Shown: in pieces, positions 1-9,150 of the stretch
Position numbering within the stretch: position 1 is the first letter of the stretch
How the letters are laid out: every line of letters starts with the position of its first letter
Made by a program: the position numbers and the translations under genes
The notes under the pieces: model-generated
Told to the model about the DNA's origin: nothing
Seen by the model: only the letters and a program-made list of their open reading frames with translations
Databases searched by the model: none
NCBI RefSeq assembly: GCF_018448785.1
Contig: NZ_JAHCLU010000001.1
Span: 62,001 to 126,000, forward strand
Origin: Halomonas jincaotanensis
GTDB taxonomy: Bacteria; Pseudomonadota; Gammaproteobacteria; Pseudomonadales; Halomonadaceae
Direction: 5' to 3'
Length of the DNA: 64,000 nt

Positions 1-18
1 TTCCATACAGGCGAGACC

Positions 19-666
19 ATGAGCAAGCAATTGATTCTGGCCCTTTCCAAGGGGCGTATTCTCGACGAAACCCTGCCACTGCTGGCCGATGCCGGCATCT
101 CGCCCGCCGAGGATCTGGGCGCCAGTCGCAAGCTGTTGTTCGACACCAATCTTGCCGACGTCAAGCTGGTGATCCTGCGTGCCACTGATGTGCCCACTTA
201 TGTCCAGTTGGGGGCGGCCGATATCGGCGTGGCGGGCAAGGATGTCCTGCTCGAGCATGGCGCGGAAGGTCTGTACGAGCCGCTGGATCTCGAGATCGCC
301 GCGTGCAAGCTGATGACTGCCGGCATCACCGGTGCTGAGCCTGCCCGGGCACGTCGCCGTGTGGCTACAAAGTTCGTCAATGTGGCGCGCCGCTACTATG
401 CCGAGCAGGGGATCCAAGCCGAGGTGATCAAGCTTTATGGCGCCATGGAGCTTGCGCCATTGATGAATCTCGCCGACGAGATCGTCGATATCGTCGATAC
501 CGGCAACACCCTGCGAGCCAACGGCATGGGGCCACGTGAACTGATCGCACCGATCAGCACGCGGCTGGTGGTCAACAAGGCGGCCATGACGATGAAGCAT
601 GAACGGCTCAAGCCCTTGATCGCCCGGCTGGAGCAGGCGGTGGCGGCGCGGCGCGAATGCGTCTAG
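19..666 (+). CDS. hisG: ATP phosphoribosyltransferase, short form (HisG)
   Basis: First enzyme of histidine synthesis: joins ATP and PRPP to give phosphoribosyl-ATP. The 215-residue length and the lack of a C-terminal ACT-like regulatory domain place it in the short HisG family, which works in a complex with HisZ; hisZ is not in this window. The PRPP-binding motif [10 protein letters not shown] is seen at about residues 160-169, and the N-terminus ([14 protein letters not shown]) is typical. hisD follows 55 bases after the stop, so the two are probably co-transcribed. In Pseudomonas, as I recall, murA lies just upstream; here that side is outside the window. Confidence 0.96.
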   Translation: MSKQLILALSKGRILDETLPLLADAGISPAEDLGASRKLLFDTNLADVKLVILRATDVPTYVQLGAADIGVAGKDVLLEHGAEGLYEPLDLEIAACKLMTAGITGAEPARARRRVATKFVNVARRYYAEQGIQAEVIKLYGAMELAPLMNLADEIVDIVDTGNTLRANGMGPRELIAPISTRLVVNKAAMTMKHERLKPLIARLEQAVAARRECV

Positions 667-721
667 CCACACTCATGGACGACCCTATCCCGCGTTATTC
701 ATGTCAGGGAGCAACGCATTC

Positions 722-2053
722 ATGACCACGAAAGTCACCCAGACCCTGGCGCAAGGCGTTATTTCACGACTCGTCACCGATGAGGCCGACTTCGATGCCC
801 GTCTCGAGTCCCTGCTGGCCTGGGAGGGTGTGTCCGATGCCGAGGTGAAAGCGCGCGTCGACGCCATCCTTGCCGATGTGAAGTCGCGTGGTGATGCGGC
901 ATTGATCGACTACAGCAATCGTCTCGATCGGTTGCAGGTCACTTCGATGGTCGAGCTGACCCTCGGTCAGGCTCGGCTCGAGCAGGCCTATGAGGGGCTG
1001 CCCGCAGAACAGCGCGGCGCCCTGGCAACGGCGGCCGAGCGTATCCGGCTCTACCATGAGCGACAAAAGCCCGAGTCTTGGCGTTACACGGAAGCGGATG
1101 GCAGTGTGCTGGGACAGCAGGTCGCGCCGCTCGATCGCGCCGGTATTTATGTGCCCGGGGGAAAGGCCACCTATCCGTCGTCGGTCTTGATGAACGCGAT
1201 TCCCGCCCATGTGGCCGGCGTTCGCGAAATCATCATGGTAGTACCGACCCCTGACGGGGTGCTCAATGAGCTGGTGCTGGCGGCGGCCTATCTAGCCGGC
1301 GTCGATCACGTCTTTACCCTGGGCGGCGCCCAGGCGGTGGCAGCCTTGGCCTATGGCACTGAAACGGTTCCTCGAGTCGACAAGATCGTCGGGCCCGGCA
1401 ACATCTACGTGGCGACGGCCAAGCGAGCGGTGTTTGGCCAGGTTGGGATCGATATGATCGCCGGGCCTTCCGAAATTCTGGTGGTCTCGGATGGCGACAC
1501 CGACCCTGACTGGCTGGCCATGGACCTGTTTTCCCAGGCCGAGCATGACGAGGATGCTCAGGCGATTCTGGTGAGCTGGGATGCCGCGCATCTGGATGCC
1601 GTGCAGGAGGCCATCGACCGCCTTTTGCCGACGCTGGAGCGCGAGGCGATTGTCCGCGAGTCGCTTGCGAGCCGTGGAGCACTCATTCAGTGTCGTGGCC
1701 GTGACGAAGCGATTTCCTTGATCAATCGCATCGCCCCGGAGCATCTGGAGTTGTCGCTGTCCGACCCCGATGACTGGTTGCCCGACATTCGCCACGCGGG
1801 TGCCATCTTCATGGGCCGTCACACTGCGGAGGCCTTGGGTGATTATTGCGCCGGACCCAACCATGTGCTCCCGACGTCTGGCACTGCTCGCTTCTCTTCT
1901 CCGTTGGGTGTCTATGATTTCCAGAAGCGCTCGTCGATCATCCACTGCTCACCGGAAGGGGCCTCAGAGCTCGGCCGGGTGGCTTCTGTTCTGGCGAGAG
2001 GCGAGGCGCTGACGGCACACGCGCGTTCCGCCGAGTATCGCATTAAGCCCTGA
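722..2053 (+). CDS. hisD: Histidinol dehydrogenase (HisD)
   Basis: Zinc enzyme that oxidises histidinol to histidine in two NAD-dependent steps. Family signatures are visible: GPGNIYV (about 224), IAGPSEI (about 247), the [10 protein letters not shown] metal and active-site segment (about 271) and GPNHVLPT (about 378). I chose the ATG at 722 because AGGGA lies 11 bases upstream and the protein then begins at the usual place; an in-frame ATG at 701 would add seven residues. The product is 443 residues, normal for the family. hisC, which follows hisD in Pseudomonas as I recall it, is missing here: the next gene is the convergent protease gene. Confidence 0.96.
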   Translation: MTTKVTQTLAQGVISRLVTDEADFDARLESLLAWEGVSDAEVKARVDAILADVKSRGDAALIDYSNRLDRLQVTSMVELTLGQARLEQAYEGLPAEQRGALATAAERIRLYHERQKPESWRYTEADGSVLGQQVAPLDRAGIYVPGGKATYPSSVLMNAIPAHVAGVREIIMVVPTPDGVLNELVLAAAYLAGVDHVFTLGGAQAVAALAYGTETVPRVDKIVGPGNIYVATAKRAVFGQVGIDMIAGPSEILVVSDGDTDPDWLAMDLFSQAEHDEDAQAILVSWDAAHLDAVQEAIDRLLPTLEREAIVRESLASRGALIQCRGRDEAISLINRIAPEHLELSLSDPDDWLPDIRHAGAIFMGRHTAEALGDYCAGPNHVLPTSGTARFSSPLGVYDFQKRSSIIHCSPEGASELGRVASVLARGEALTAHARSAEYRIKP

Positions 2054-2144
2054 TGCGCCTGCCAGTATCGGGACCACGTAATGCGTCATGCACTGCTCCC
2101 TCACGACACAAGCAACTGAGGCAGTAATGTTCACTAAGGCCTGC

Positions 2145-3377
2145 CTATCTTTCTGGCCGGCGCAACTCAGGAGGTGGGCGTTCGCCGACTTCCACGATCA
2201 ATTCCTGCGACTCTCCATTACGGAGTACGGTCACGGGAAGTGATTGGCCGGGTTCGATAGCGGCGATGTCGCTCATGGCGATGCGCGCATCGAGTATGGG
2301 GCGGCCATCGAGCTCCAGCAGTACATCTCCGGTCTTCAATCCGGCCTCGTCGGCTGGGCCGGATGGCACGACCCCGGCCACCACTACGCCACGAGGCGCC
2401 TGAAGACCGAAAGAGGCCGCCAGGTCCTGATTGAGTTCCTGGGCTTCGATGCCCAGCCAACCCCGGATGACACGACCTTTTGTGACCAGATCCTCCAGAA
2501 TGCTCCGCGCCAAGTTGGCGGGAATCGCGAAACCAATGCCTTGTGAACCGCCCGAGCGGGAGAAGATCGCGGTATTGATACCGACCAGCGATCCCTCGGC
2601 ATTGATCAAGGCACCGCCGGAGTTACCGGGATTGATGGCGGCGTCAGTCTGGATGAAATCCTCGTAGGCGTTAAGGCCAAGATGGCTGCGACCCGTCGCG
2701 CTGATGATGCCCATGGTAACCGTCTGTCCGACACCGAACGGATTGCCGATGGCCAGTGAGATGTCGCCCACTGCCACGCCGCCCGTATCGGCAAGCTCAA
2801 TGACGGGGAGGTTGTCGAGGTCGATGCGTAATACTGCCAGGTCGCTCTCCGGGTCGGTGCCGATGACCTCGGCGAGAATCTCGCGGCCGTCACGCAGTGC
2901 GACCTGGATCTGGTCGGCACCATTGATGACGTGGTGGTTGGTGAGGACAAAGCCGTCTTCACTGACGATGACGCCGGACCCCAGGCTCGACAGCATCCGT
3001 TGTCGGGCGGGCATGTCTTCACCGAAGAACTGGCGAAAGAAGGGGTCCGACATCAGCGGGTGCTCTTCTCGCTCAACGACCCGTGAGGAGTAGATGTTGG
3101 CGACAGCCGGTGCAGCACGCTCCACAGCACCGGCATAACTGGCAGGCCCCTGATCACGGGAGAGCGGTTCTGCCTGGCGCACCTCGGGTGAAGGACGCGA
3201 TGCTTCCTCGTTTGTCGTGGCGATTGGCGTCGAGGTAATGCCGGGAGTAGTGGCCGGTGGCGAGCCGGGCGACGAGTCATGGCGCCCCAAGAGTTGTGGA
3301 AAGGCATTGAGCAGCACAATGGCCAGCAGCACGCCGATCAGCGCGGGCCAGACGTACGGCAACAGGGAGCGTCGCAT
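2145..3377 (-). CDS. algW: DegS/AlgW-type periplasmic serine protease with PDZ domain
   Basis: Membrane-anchored HtrA-family protease of the periplasm. Family members of this architecture cut the anti-sigma factor (RseA/MucA type) when misfolded outer-membrane proteins bind the PDZ domain, releasing the envelope-stress sigma factor. The 410-residue protein has one N-terminal membrane helix (residues about 7-25), a proline- and serine-rich linker, a trypsin-like domain with catalytic H149 (TNHHV), D179 (SDLAVL) and S253 (NPGNSGGAL), and a single C-terminal PDZ domain. One PDZ and an uncleaved anchor favour DegS/AlgW over DegP/DegQ. The start at 3377 follows AAGGAA with 9-base spacing; an upstream ATG (3431) has no such site. 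Divergent from the Nif3 gene. Confidence 0.9.
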   Translation of the reverse strand: MRRSLLPYVWPALIGVLLAIVLLNAFPQLLGRHDSSPGSPPATTPGITSTPIATTNEEASRPSPEVRQAEPLSRDQGPASYAGAVERAAPAVANIYSSRVVEREEHPLMSDPFFRQFFGEDMPARQRMLSSLGSGVIVSEDGFVLTNHHVINGADQIQVALRDGREILAEVIGTDPESDLAVLRIDLDNLPVIELADTGGVAVGDISLAIGNPFGVGQTVTMGIISATGRSHLGLNAYEDFIQTDAAINPGNSGGALINAEGSLVGINTAIFSRSGGSQGIGFAIPANLARSILEDLVTKGRVIRGWLGIEAQELNQDLAASFGLQAPRGVVVAGVVPSGPADEAGLKTGDVLLELDGRPILDARIAMSDIAAIEPGQSLPVTVLRNGESQELIVEVGERPPPELRRPER

Positions 3378-3477
3378 GCGAGAGAGTTCCTTGCTTGGGG
3401 TGGTCGCGGGTCGAGGGCGCGACCGATACAATGGCCGCAGTGTAACATTGCCGTTTTGCCAATGCCCGGAGGGACCG

Positions 3478-4236
3478 ATGGAACGTGATCGACTCGTTGC
3501 CGCCTGCGACCACTTGCTCGATACCGCCTCTATTACTGATTACACCCTGAATGGTCTGCAAGTTGCCGGGCGGACGGAGGTCAGGAAAGTGATGAGCGGT
3601 GTGACGGCTTGCCAGGCGCTGCTCGATGAGGCCGTGGCCTGGCAGGCCGATCTCGTGCTGGTTCACCACGGCTATTTCTGGAAGAACGAACCGATGGCGA
3701 TTACCGGCATGAAGCGCCGGCGGCTACATACCCTTCTGGTCAATGATCTCAACCTTCTCGCGTATCATCTGCCCCTGGATAAGCATCCCGAGCTCGGCAA
3801 CAATGCCGAGCTGGCGCGTCTGCTCGACATTGAGGTCACAGGGTGTGCCGATGGAGAACTCGGCACGGGGCTGGTCTGGTTGGGCAATCCTCCTCGGGGG
3901 CTTGATGCTCAGGGATTGGCAGGCCAGCTGGACAAATGCCTGTCGCGTCGGCCATTGTTGATTGAAGCACCCGGCAAAGGAGAGATACGCCGCATCGCCT
4001 GGTGTACTGGCGGAGCACAGGACATGATTACGGTGGCATTCGAGGCCGGGGCCGATGCTTTCATCTCGGGCGAGATATCCGAGCGCACGACCCATCTCGC
4101 CAGGGAGCTGGGCATCCATTACCTGGCGGCGGGCCATCACGCCACCGAGCGCTATGGTGTACAGGCGCTAGGCAAATGGTTGGTGGAAGAATTCGGCATC
4201 GAGTACCGTTTCGTCGATATCGACAATCCAGCCTGA
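3478..4236 (+). CDS. Nif3/YbgI family metal-binding protein
   Basis: Member of the Nif3-like dinuclear metal protein family (YbgI in E. coli, annotated as GTP cyclohydrolase 1 type 2 in databases). Its physiological role is poorly defined, so I give no pathway. Visible family features are the metal-ligand segment LVHHGYFW (about residues 61-68), the LLAYHLPLDKHPELGNN stretch, the EISERTTH segment and the C-terminal GHHATERYG motif. At 252 residues it matches the 247-residue E. coli protein. The start at ATG 3478 has GGAGGGA just upstream; the reading frame is open further upstream but that part overlaps the divergent protease gene. Confidence 0.9.
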   Translation: MERDRLVAACDHLLDTASITDYTLNGLQVAGRTEVRKVMSGVTACQALLDEAVAWQADLVLVHHGYFWKNEPMAITGMKRRRLHTLLVNDLNLLAYHLPLDKHPELGNNAELARLLDIEVTGCADGELGTGLVWLGNPPRGLDAQGLAGQLDKCLSRRPLLIEAPGKGEIRRIAWCTGGAQDMITVAFEAGADAFISGEISERTTHLARELGIHYLAAGHHATERYGVQALGKWLVEEFGIEYRFVDIDNPA

Positions 4237-4293
4237 CAAGGCTCAAGCGGTTTGGCGGCGAGAGGCGTCTCATCGCCAGCAGGCGCCAGGCCC

Positions 4294-4740
4294 TCAGTAG
4301 CGAGGCGGTTGCAGCGCGACATCTCGGGACTTGAGGCCGAAATCCTCGGAGAGGGTTCCGCCGTTGCCATCCGCATAATCTCGAGGGGTGGTTGCCGGGC
4401 GTTCGTTAGTGGTATCTCTCTCCACCTCGGCTGGGGGGACGCTCAACGCACTTGTACGATGGGGAAGGCTGTTCAGCGTCTCGGTGCCCTTCTCGAGTCG
4501 CTGCATCAGCGTCTCGCTGTCCCGGCGCAGGTTTTCGGCAAGTTCCGTGAGTTCGGTAAAGTGCGTATCGACGCCACTTTTCAATACGGAAAGTTCGCGA
4601 TCACGCTCGGCGATCTTCCTGCGGAGCGTCCGGACTTGACCGGCCCGGGCGTTTAAAAGGTGGTGGCTCATCGCACCAATCCCGATGCCGGCGAGCAGCA
4701 CGGCAATCGTCAGTGCCCAATTGATGTTGCTTTCGTCCAC
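4294..4740 (-). CDS. zapG: YhcB/ZapG family inner-membrane protein (DUF1043)
   Basis: Small inner-membrane protein that in E. coli (YhcB, also called ZapG) links cell division, peptidoglycan synthesis and envelope growth. The 148-residue product has one N-terminal transmembrane helix (about residues 8-28, WALTIAVLLAGIGIGAM), then a long coiled-coil-like charged helix (about 30-80) and a disordered P/T-rich tail, which is the family layout. It uses a GTG start at 4740, with AGGAG six to seven bases upstream, which fixes the start. It is divergent from zapE, another division-linked gene, and convergent with the Nif3 gene. Confidence 0.88.
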   Translation of the reverse strand: MDESNINWALTIAVLLAGIGIGAMSHHLLNARAGQVRTLRRKIAERDRELSVLKSGVDTHFTELTELAENLRRDSETLMQRLEKGTETLNSLPHRTSALSVPPAEVERDTTNERPATTPRDYADGNGGTLSEDFGLKSRDVALQPPRY

Positions 4741-4801
4741 ATCTTTCTCCTGCGGCGATGGAAGCGGCCCGACGCGCTAGCCGGATCCGCGGGGATAGCC
4801 C

Positions 4802-4832
4802 ATTATATGGCCTCAGTCGCGGGCCGGGTCAA
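4802..4832 (-). promoter_or_regulatory. Candidate promoter for yhcB/zapG
   Basis: On the minus strand TATAAT (4807-4802) is preceded by TTGACC (4832-4827). The 19-base spacer is longer than ideal, so this is tentative. It sits about 60 bases upstream of the GTG start. Confidence 0.35.
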
Positions 4833-4868
4833 CGCGGCACCATCGATGCGAACCCATGGGGGGTTGGG

Positions 4869-4874
4869 TATAAT
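4869..4874 (+). promoter_or_regulatory. Consensus -10 box upstream of zapE
   Basis: A perfect TATAAT lies 40 bases before the zapE start. No good -35 hexamer is seen 16-18 bases upstream, so a promoter here would depend on an activator or on other contacts. Confidence 0.4.
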
Positions 4875-4913
4875 CGTTGCCGTCGGCGCCGCGAGCAGGA
4901 TCTTCCATTCTTA

Positions 4914-6098
4914 ATGAGCGACTCTTCTACCATGCCAGTGTCCACTGATTCGACCCCTCCGGCCTCCCCGATGGCGCGTTATCGTGCCGATCTCGAGCGG
5001 GACGATTTTCACTATGATCCCGCCCAGGAGCAAGCGGTTCAGCACCTGCAGCGGCTTTACGACGACATGGTGGCAAGGCCACGTGCATCGCAGCGTTCCG
5101 CCCCGACCGGCAAGCGGATCACGTCACGCATGGCAGGACTTTTCGGGCGGCGTGAGGAGAAGCAGGTGCCTACCTTACCCGACACCAACGGCCTTTATCT
5201 TTGGGGAGGGGTGGGTCGCGGCAAGACGTATCTAATGGATTGCTTTCACGAGTCGCTGCCCTTTCCCGAAAAGATGCGCACGCATTTCCATCGTTTCATG
5301 CAGCGGGTGCATAACGAGCTCGAGTATTACAAGGGCGAACACAATCCCCTCAGGCTGGTTGCCGCCAAGTTCGCTGCCGAAGCCCGGGTGATCTGCTTCG
5401 ATGAGTTTTTCGTCAAGGACATCACCGATGCGATGATCCTTACCAATCTCCTTGAAGTACTCTTCGAGCATGACGTAGTCCTGGTGGCGACCTCTAACGT
5501 CGTCCCCGACGACCTGTACAAGGAAGGTTTACAACGCTCGCGCTTTCTGCCGGCAATTGAATTGCTAAAGCGGCACTGCGATATCGTCAACATCGATGGC
5601 GGCATCGATTACCGACTGCGGGCCCTGGAGCGTGCCGAGATATTTCATGCCCCGCTTGACGCCGAGGCGGAGCGCGAATTGGCGCGTAGCTTCCGCGAAA
5701 TCGCCGGTCACGAAGGAGAGGAGGGCGCCACCCTCGAGATCAACTATCGTGTGTTGCATACTCGTTGCCTACATGACGACATAGTCTGGTTCGAATTTCG
5801 TGAGCTCTGCGATGGTCCGCGTAGTCAGAACGATTACATCGAATTGGCCCGGGAATTCCATAGTGTGCTGCTGTCCAACGTGACTTGCATGGATCGGAAG
5901 ACCGATGACCAGGCCCGGCGCTTCATCAATATGGTCGACGTGTTCTATGACCGGGGGGTCAAGTTGCTGATGTCGGCAGAGGCGCCCGCCGAGCGGCTAT
6001 ACAGCGGCGGCCGTTTGGAATTCGAGTTCAAGCGAACGCTGTCACGGTTGCAGGAAATGCAATCGCACGAGTATCTCGCCCTTCCGCATAAACCCTGA
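4914..6098 (+). CDS. zapE: Cell division protein ZapE (AFG1-like ATPase)
   Basis: AAA-type ATPase of the AFG1/ZapE family, which in E. coli associates with the Z-ring during constriction. The Walker A motif GGVGRGKT is at about residues 97-104, and the Walker B-like CFDEFFVKD follows about 65 residues later. Start chosen at ATG 4914, giving 394 residues against 375 in E. coli; the homologous core begins at MARYRADLERDDF, so an ATG at 4932 is also possible. The open frame continues upstream to 4758 but runs into the promoter region and the yhcB leader. No other gene lies between it and rplM, whose promoter begins right after the stop. Confidence 0.93.
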   Translation: MSDSSTMPVSTDSTPPASPMARYRADLERDDFHYDPAQEQAVQHLQRLYDDMVARPRASQRSAPTGKRITSRMAGLFGRREEKQVPTLPDTNGLYLWGGVGRGKTYLMDCFHESLPFPEKMRTHFHRFMQRVHNELEYYKGEHNPLRLVAAKFAAEARVICFDEFFVKDITDAMILTNLLEVLFEHDVVLVATSNVVPDDLYKEGLQRSRFLPAIELLKRHCDIVNIDGGIDYRLRALERAEIFHAPLDAEAERELARSFREIAGHEGEEGATLEINYRVLHTRCLHDDIVWFEFRELCDGPRSQNDYIELAREFHSVLLSNVTCMDRKTDDQARRFINMVDVFYDRGVKLLMSAEAPAERLYSGGRLEFEFKRTLSRLQEMQSHEYLALPHKP

Positions 6099-6106
6099 TT
6101 GCCTCT

Positions 6107-6134
6107 TAACCCCAGCGTGAGAGTCGTGTAGAAT
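6107..6134 (+). promoter_or_regulatory. Candidate promoter of the rplM-rpsI operon
   Basis: TTAACC (6107-6112), a 16-base spacer and TAGAAT (6129-6134). Transcription would start near 6141 and give a leader of about 110 bases that contains two hairpins. Confidence 0.55.
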
Positions 6135-6150
6135 GTCGGCTCGCTCGACC

Positions 6151-6225
6151 GTTGTGTCGCCCTTGAGCGCGGCGCAACCAAGAAAAATAGGGATGGTCCC
6201 GAGCCCGGAAGCGGGCGCAAGGGCC
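6151..6225 (+). promoter_or_regulatory. Structured rplM mRNA leader (two hairpins), possible L13 autoregulatory site
   Basis: Hairpin 1: GTTG/CAAC (6151-6154 with 6175-6178) plus CGCC/GGCG (6158-6161 with 6171-6174). Hairpin 2: GGTCC/GGGCC (6195-6199 with 6221-6225) enclosing GCCCG-GAAG-CGGGC (6203-6216). In E. coli the rplM leader binds L13 to repress the operon; that this leader does the same is inference from position and folding only. Confidence 0.45.
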
Positions 6226-6251
6226 CAATGCATTGATTTGGTGATTCATTC

Positions 6252-6680
6252 ATGAAGACGTTCACTGCCAAACCGCAGTCCGTCCAGCGCGACTGGTACG
6301 TCGTCGACGCAAAGGACAAGACCCTCGGTCGTCTGGCCACCGAGATTGCTCTCCGCTTGCGCGGTAAGCATAAGCCCGAGTTCACTCCGCACGTGGATAC
6401 CGGCGATTATATCGTCGTTATCAATGCCGAAAAGGTCAAGGTCACAGGCAACAAGGCCAGTGCCAAGACCTATTACCGCCACACCGGCTACCCCGGTGGT
6501 CTGCGCTCCATGAATTTCGAGAAAATGATTGCTCACGCACCCGAGCGCGTAATCGAGTCTGCCGTCAAAGGCATGTTGCCGAAGGGTCCCCTGGGTCGTG
6601 CCATGTATACCAAGCTGAAGGTTTACGCCGGCACCGAGCATCCGCACGCTGCCCAGCAGCCGCAAGAACTCAACATCTGA
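6252..6680 (+). CDS. rplM: 50S ribosomal protein L13 (RplM)
   Basis: Large-subunit ribosomal protein L13, an early assembly protein. At 142 residues it matches the E. coli protein in length and shows the standard start (MKTFTAKP), the [16 protein letters not shown] segment and the L13 signature [21 protein letters not shown] near the C-terminus. It is the first gene of a two-gene operon with rpsI, which follows after 13 bases, the usual bacterial arrangement. The long structured leader upstream suggests control at translation. Confidence 0.99.
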   Translation: MKTFTAKPQSVQRDWYVVDAKDKTLGRLATEIALRLRGKHKPEFTPHVDTGDYIVVINAEKVKVTGNKASAKTYYRHTGYPGGLRSMNFEKMIAHAPERVIESAVKGMLPKGPLGRAMYTKLKVYAGTEHPHAAQQPQELNI

Positions 6681-6693
6681 GGGAGTCTTCGCC

Positions 6694-7083
6694 ATGACAC
6701 AACAGTATTACGGAACCGGGCGCCGCAAGACCTCCACCGCTCGCGTGTTTCTGAAGCCGGGAACCGGCAAGATTACGGTCAATGATCGTGCACTGAATGA
6801 CTATTTTGGCCGCGTGACCGGCCACATGGTGGTTCGTCAGCCGCTCGAGTTGACAGAGACCCTGAATCAGTTCGACGTTTATGTCACCGTCAGGGGCGGC
6901 GGCGGTTCGTCGCAGGCTGGTGCCATTCGTCATGGGATTACCCGTGCGTTGCTGGTCTACAACGAAGAATTTCGCAAGTCGCTTCGCGCGGCAGGGTACG
7001 TTACCCGTGATGCGCGTCAGGTCGAGCGCAAGAAAGTGGGGCTGCGCAAGGCGCGTCGCCGTCCACAGTTCTCCAAGCGTTAA
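6694..7083 (+). CDS. rpsI: 30S ribosomal protein S9 (RpsI)
   Basis: Small-subunit protein S9; its C-terminal tail reaches the P-site tRNA. The 129-residue product starts [20 protein letters not shown] and ends in the expected basic tail [17 protein letters not shown], with the invariant final K-R that contacts tRNA. The GGGAG ribosome-binding site at 6680-6684 is well placed. The gene ends the operon: a strong intrinsic terminator begins 23 bases after the stop. Confidence 0.99.
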   Translation: MTQQYYGTGRRKTSTARVFLKPGTGKITVNDRALNDYFGRVTGHMVVRQPLELTETLNQFDVYVTVRGGGGSSQAGAIRHGITRALLVYNEEFRKSLRAAGYVTRDARQVERKKVGLRKARRRPQFSKR

Positions 7084-7105
7084 GCGTTCGCTTGCTCGAT
7101 TCCAG

Positions 7106-7138
7106 CGCCCGAGTCCCATGGCTCGGGCGTTTTTATTT
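7106..7138 (+). terminator. Rho-independent terminator of rplM-rpsI
   Basis: Perfect 8-base stem CGCCCGAG (7106-7113) / CTCGGGCG (7122-7129), 8-base loop, then TTTTTATTT. Confidence 0.92.
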
Positions 7139-7190
7139 CTGCATCAACCAGTTGTTATGGCGCTTTCGTCTTGGTCAGGATCACTTGTCC

Positions 7191-7219
7191 TTGTGCGGAG
7201 CGGCGCGTTTTTTTACCAT
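7191..7219 (+). promoter_or_regulatory. Candidate petABC promoter
   Basis: TTGTGC (7191-7196), 17-base spacer, TACCAT (7214-7219), in the 217-base gap after the rpsI terminator. Both boxes are weak matches. Some promoter must lie in this gap because the terminator isolates petABC. Confidence 0.35.
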
Positions 7220-7300
7220 AGACTGCATTTGGTAGCCGTAGTCGCGAGATGCGTTGTCGGTCCGTGATGCCGGTGGTCAAGCTGATGGGAGAAACAAGAA

Positions 7301-7891
7301 ATGGCAGATAACGGCGTGAACAAAGGGCGGCGCCGTTTCCTCGTAGGCGCCACCTCTGTTGTAGGAGCGGTAGGCGCTGTCGGGGTAGCGGTACCCTTTG
7401 TGGCTTCCTGGCAGCCGAGTGCCAGAGCAAGGGCAGCGGGTGCGCCGGTGCGAGCGGATATTTCCAAGCTCGAGCCGGGGCAGCGGATGACCGTGGAGTG
7501 GCGTGGTCGTCCCGTGTGGGTCATCAGCCGCACGCCGGAGATGGTCGAGCGCACCCGAGAGATTGGTGAGTCCCGCCTTGCGGATCCCAACTCCATGGTG
7601 GAACAGCAGCCCAGCTATATCGAGGGCCCTCTGCGCTCGATCAAGCCCGAGATCGGCGTGCTCATTGGCATCTGCACCCATCTTGGCTGCTCGCCGCTCT
7701 TTCGTCCCGAGCCGGATGCGGTTGACATGGATGACTGGCCGGGCGGTTTCTTCTGTCCCTGTCATGGCTCCTACTTCGACCTGGCTGGCCGTGTATTCAC
7801 CAACGTGCCGGCGCCGACCAATCTCGAAGTACCGCCTTACCGCTTCGAAGGCGACGACATCATCGTCGGTGAAGATGAGGAGACTGCCTGA
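7301..7891 (+). CDS. petA: Rieske iron-sulfur subunit of cytochrome bc1 (PetA)
   Basis: Rieske [2Fe-2S] subunit of ubiquinol-cytochrome c reductase, facing the periplasm and passing electrons from ubiquinol to cytochrome c1. The cluster ligands are seen in C-T-H-L-G-C (C125, H127) and C-P-C-H-G-S (C152, H155). The N-terminus has a twin-arginine segment (KGRRRFLVG) followed by a hydrophobic helix, as expected for Tat-dependent insertion with the helix kept as an anchor. Length is 196 residues. It is the first gene of petABC and its TGA overlaps the petB ATG by one base. Confidence 0.97.
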   Translation: MADNGVNKGRRRFLVGATSVVGAVGAVGVAVPFVASWQPSARARAAGAPVRADISKLEPGQRMTVEWRGRPVWVISRTPEMVERTREIGESRLADPNSMVEQQPSYIEGPLRSIKPEIGVLIGICTHLGCSPLFRPEPDAVDMDDWPGGFFCPCHGSYFDLAGRVFTNVPAPTNLEVPPYRFEGDDIIVGEDEETA

Positions 7892-9150
7892 TGGCCAACC
7901 CAAACAAAGTCAAGGCGGAACGTGGTGTCATGCGCTGGGTCGATGACCGATTTCCCGCGACCCAGATGTGGCAAGACCACATGGCCAAGTACTACGCTCC
8001 CAAGAACTTCAACTTCTGGTATTTTTTCGGCTCTCTGGCGCTCCTGGTGCTGGTCAACCAGATTCTTACGGGAGTCTGGTTGACAATGAGCTACAACCCC
8101 ACCGCCGAAGGGGCATTCGCTTCCGTCGAATACATCATGCGTGATGTCGAGTACGGGTGGCTGATTCGCTACATGCATTCTACCGGTGCGACGGCATTTT
8201 TTGCGGTGATCTATCTGCATATGTTCCGTGGCCTTCTCTATGGCTCCTACAAGGCGCCACGTGAGCTGGTCTGGATCTTCGGCATGACCATCTACCTGGC
8301 GCTGATGGCCGAGGCTTTCATGGGTTACCTGCTGCCCTGGGGGCAGATGTCCTATTGGGGGGCTCAGGTGATCATTTCATTGTTCTCGGCGATTCCGGTG
8401 ATCGGTCCCGACCTGACCCAGTGGATCCGCGGCGACTTCCTGATTTCGGGGATTACCCTCAATCGCTTCTTTGCCCTGCATGTGGTGGCGCTGCCCATCG
8501 TGATCCTTGCGCTGGTCGTATTGCATATCATCGCCCTGCACGAGGTTGGTTCCAACAATCCCGATGGTATCGACATCAAGGCCAAGAAGGATGAGACCGG
8601 CAAGCCCCTCGATGGTATCCCCTTCCATCCTTATTACACCTTCAAGGACCTTGTTGGTGTGGCGGTCTTTCTGTTTGTGTTCTGTGTGGTGATCTTCTAT
8701 TTCCCGGAGGGCGGCGGGTACTTCATTGAGAAGCCCAACTTCGAGCCTGCCAATCCCATGGTGACTCCGGATCATATCGCACCGGTTTGGTACTTCACGC
8801 CGTTCTACGCGATCCTGCGTGCCATTACCTTCTCGGTGTTTGGCCTGGATGCCAAGTTCCTCGGGGTGTTGTTCATGGGTGGGGCAATTGCGATGCTCTT
8901 TGTCTTGCCTTGGCTTGATCGTAGTCCGGTTCGCTCCATGCGCTACAAGGGCTGGATGTCCAAGGTGATGCTCACCTTGTTTGCGATCAGTTTCGTGATA
9001 CTTGGCGTGCTTGGCGTATTGCCGACCACTGGAGCCCGTACACTACTCGCCCAGGTATGTACCGCGATCTACTTCGCCTTCTTCCTGCTGATGCCGTTCT
9101 ATACGCGGCTGGAGAAGACCAAACCCGTTCCGGAGAGGGTGACTGGCTAA
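7891..9150 (+). CDS. petB: Cytochrome b subunit of cytochrome bc1 (PetB)
   Basis: Membrane core of the bc1 complex; carries two b hemes and both quinone sites and drives the Q cycle. The 419-residue protein has the usual eight or so hydrophobic helices. The first segments show WYFFGSLALLVLVNQILTG, the heme-ligand helix region (MHSTGATAFF..YLHMFRG) and the helix D ligands (FALHVVALPIV..LHIIALHE). The quinol-oxidation motif appears as PVWYFTPFYAILRA, a P-x-W-Y/F variant of the PEWY loop. Start ATG overlaps the petA stop; its own stop TAA overlaps the petC ATG, giving tight coupling across the operon. Confidence 0.97.
   Translation: MANPNKVKAERGVMRWVDDRFPATQMWQDHMAKYYAPKNFNFWYFFGSLALLVLVNQILTGVWLTMSYNPTAEGAFASVEYIMRDVEYGWLIRYMHSTGATAFFAVIYLHMFRGLLYGSYKAPRELVWIFGMTIYLALMAEAFMGYLLPWGQMSYWGAQVIISLFSAIPVIGPDLTQWIRGDFLISGITLNRFFALHVVALPIVILALVVLHIIALHEVGSNNPDGIDIKAKKDETGKPLDGIPFHPYYTFKDLVGVAVFLFVFCVVIFYFPEGGGYFIEKPNFEPANPMVTPDHIAPVWYFTPFYAILRAITFSVFGLDAKFLGVLFMGGAIAMLFVLPWLDRSPVRSMRYKGWMSKVMLTLFAISFVILGVLGVLPTTGARTLLAQVCTAIYFAFFLLMPFYTRLEKTKPVPERVTG

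Noticed and set aside
1292-1945. Minus-strand frame of 217 codons inside hisD
   Set aside because: Antisense shadow of hisD with no motif or ribosome-binding site.
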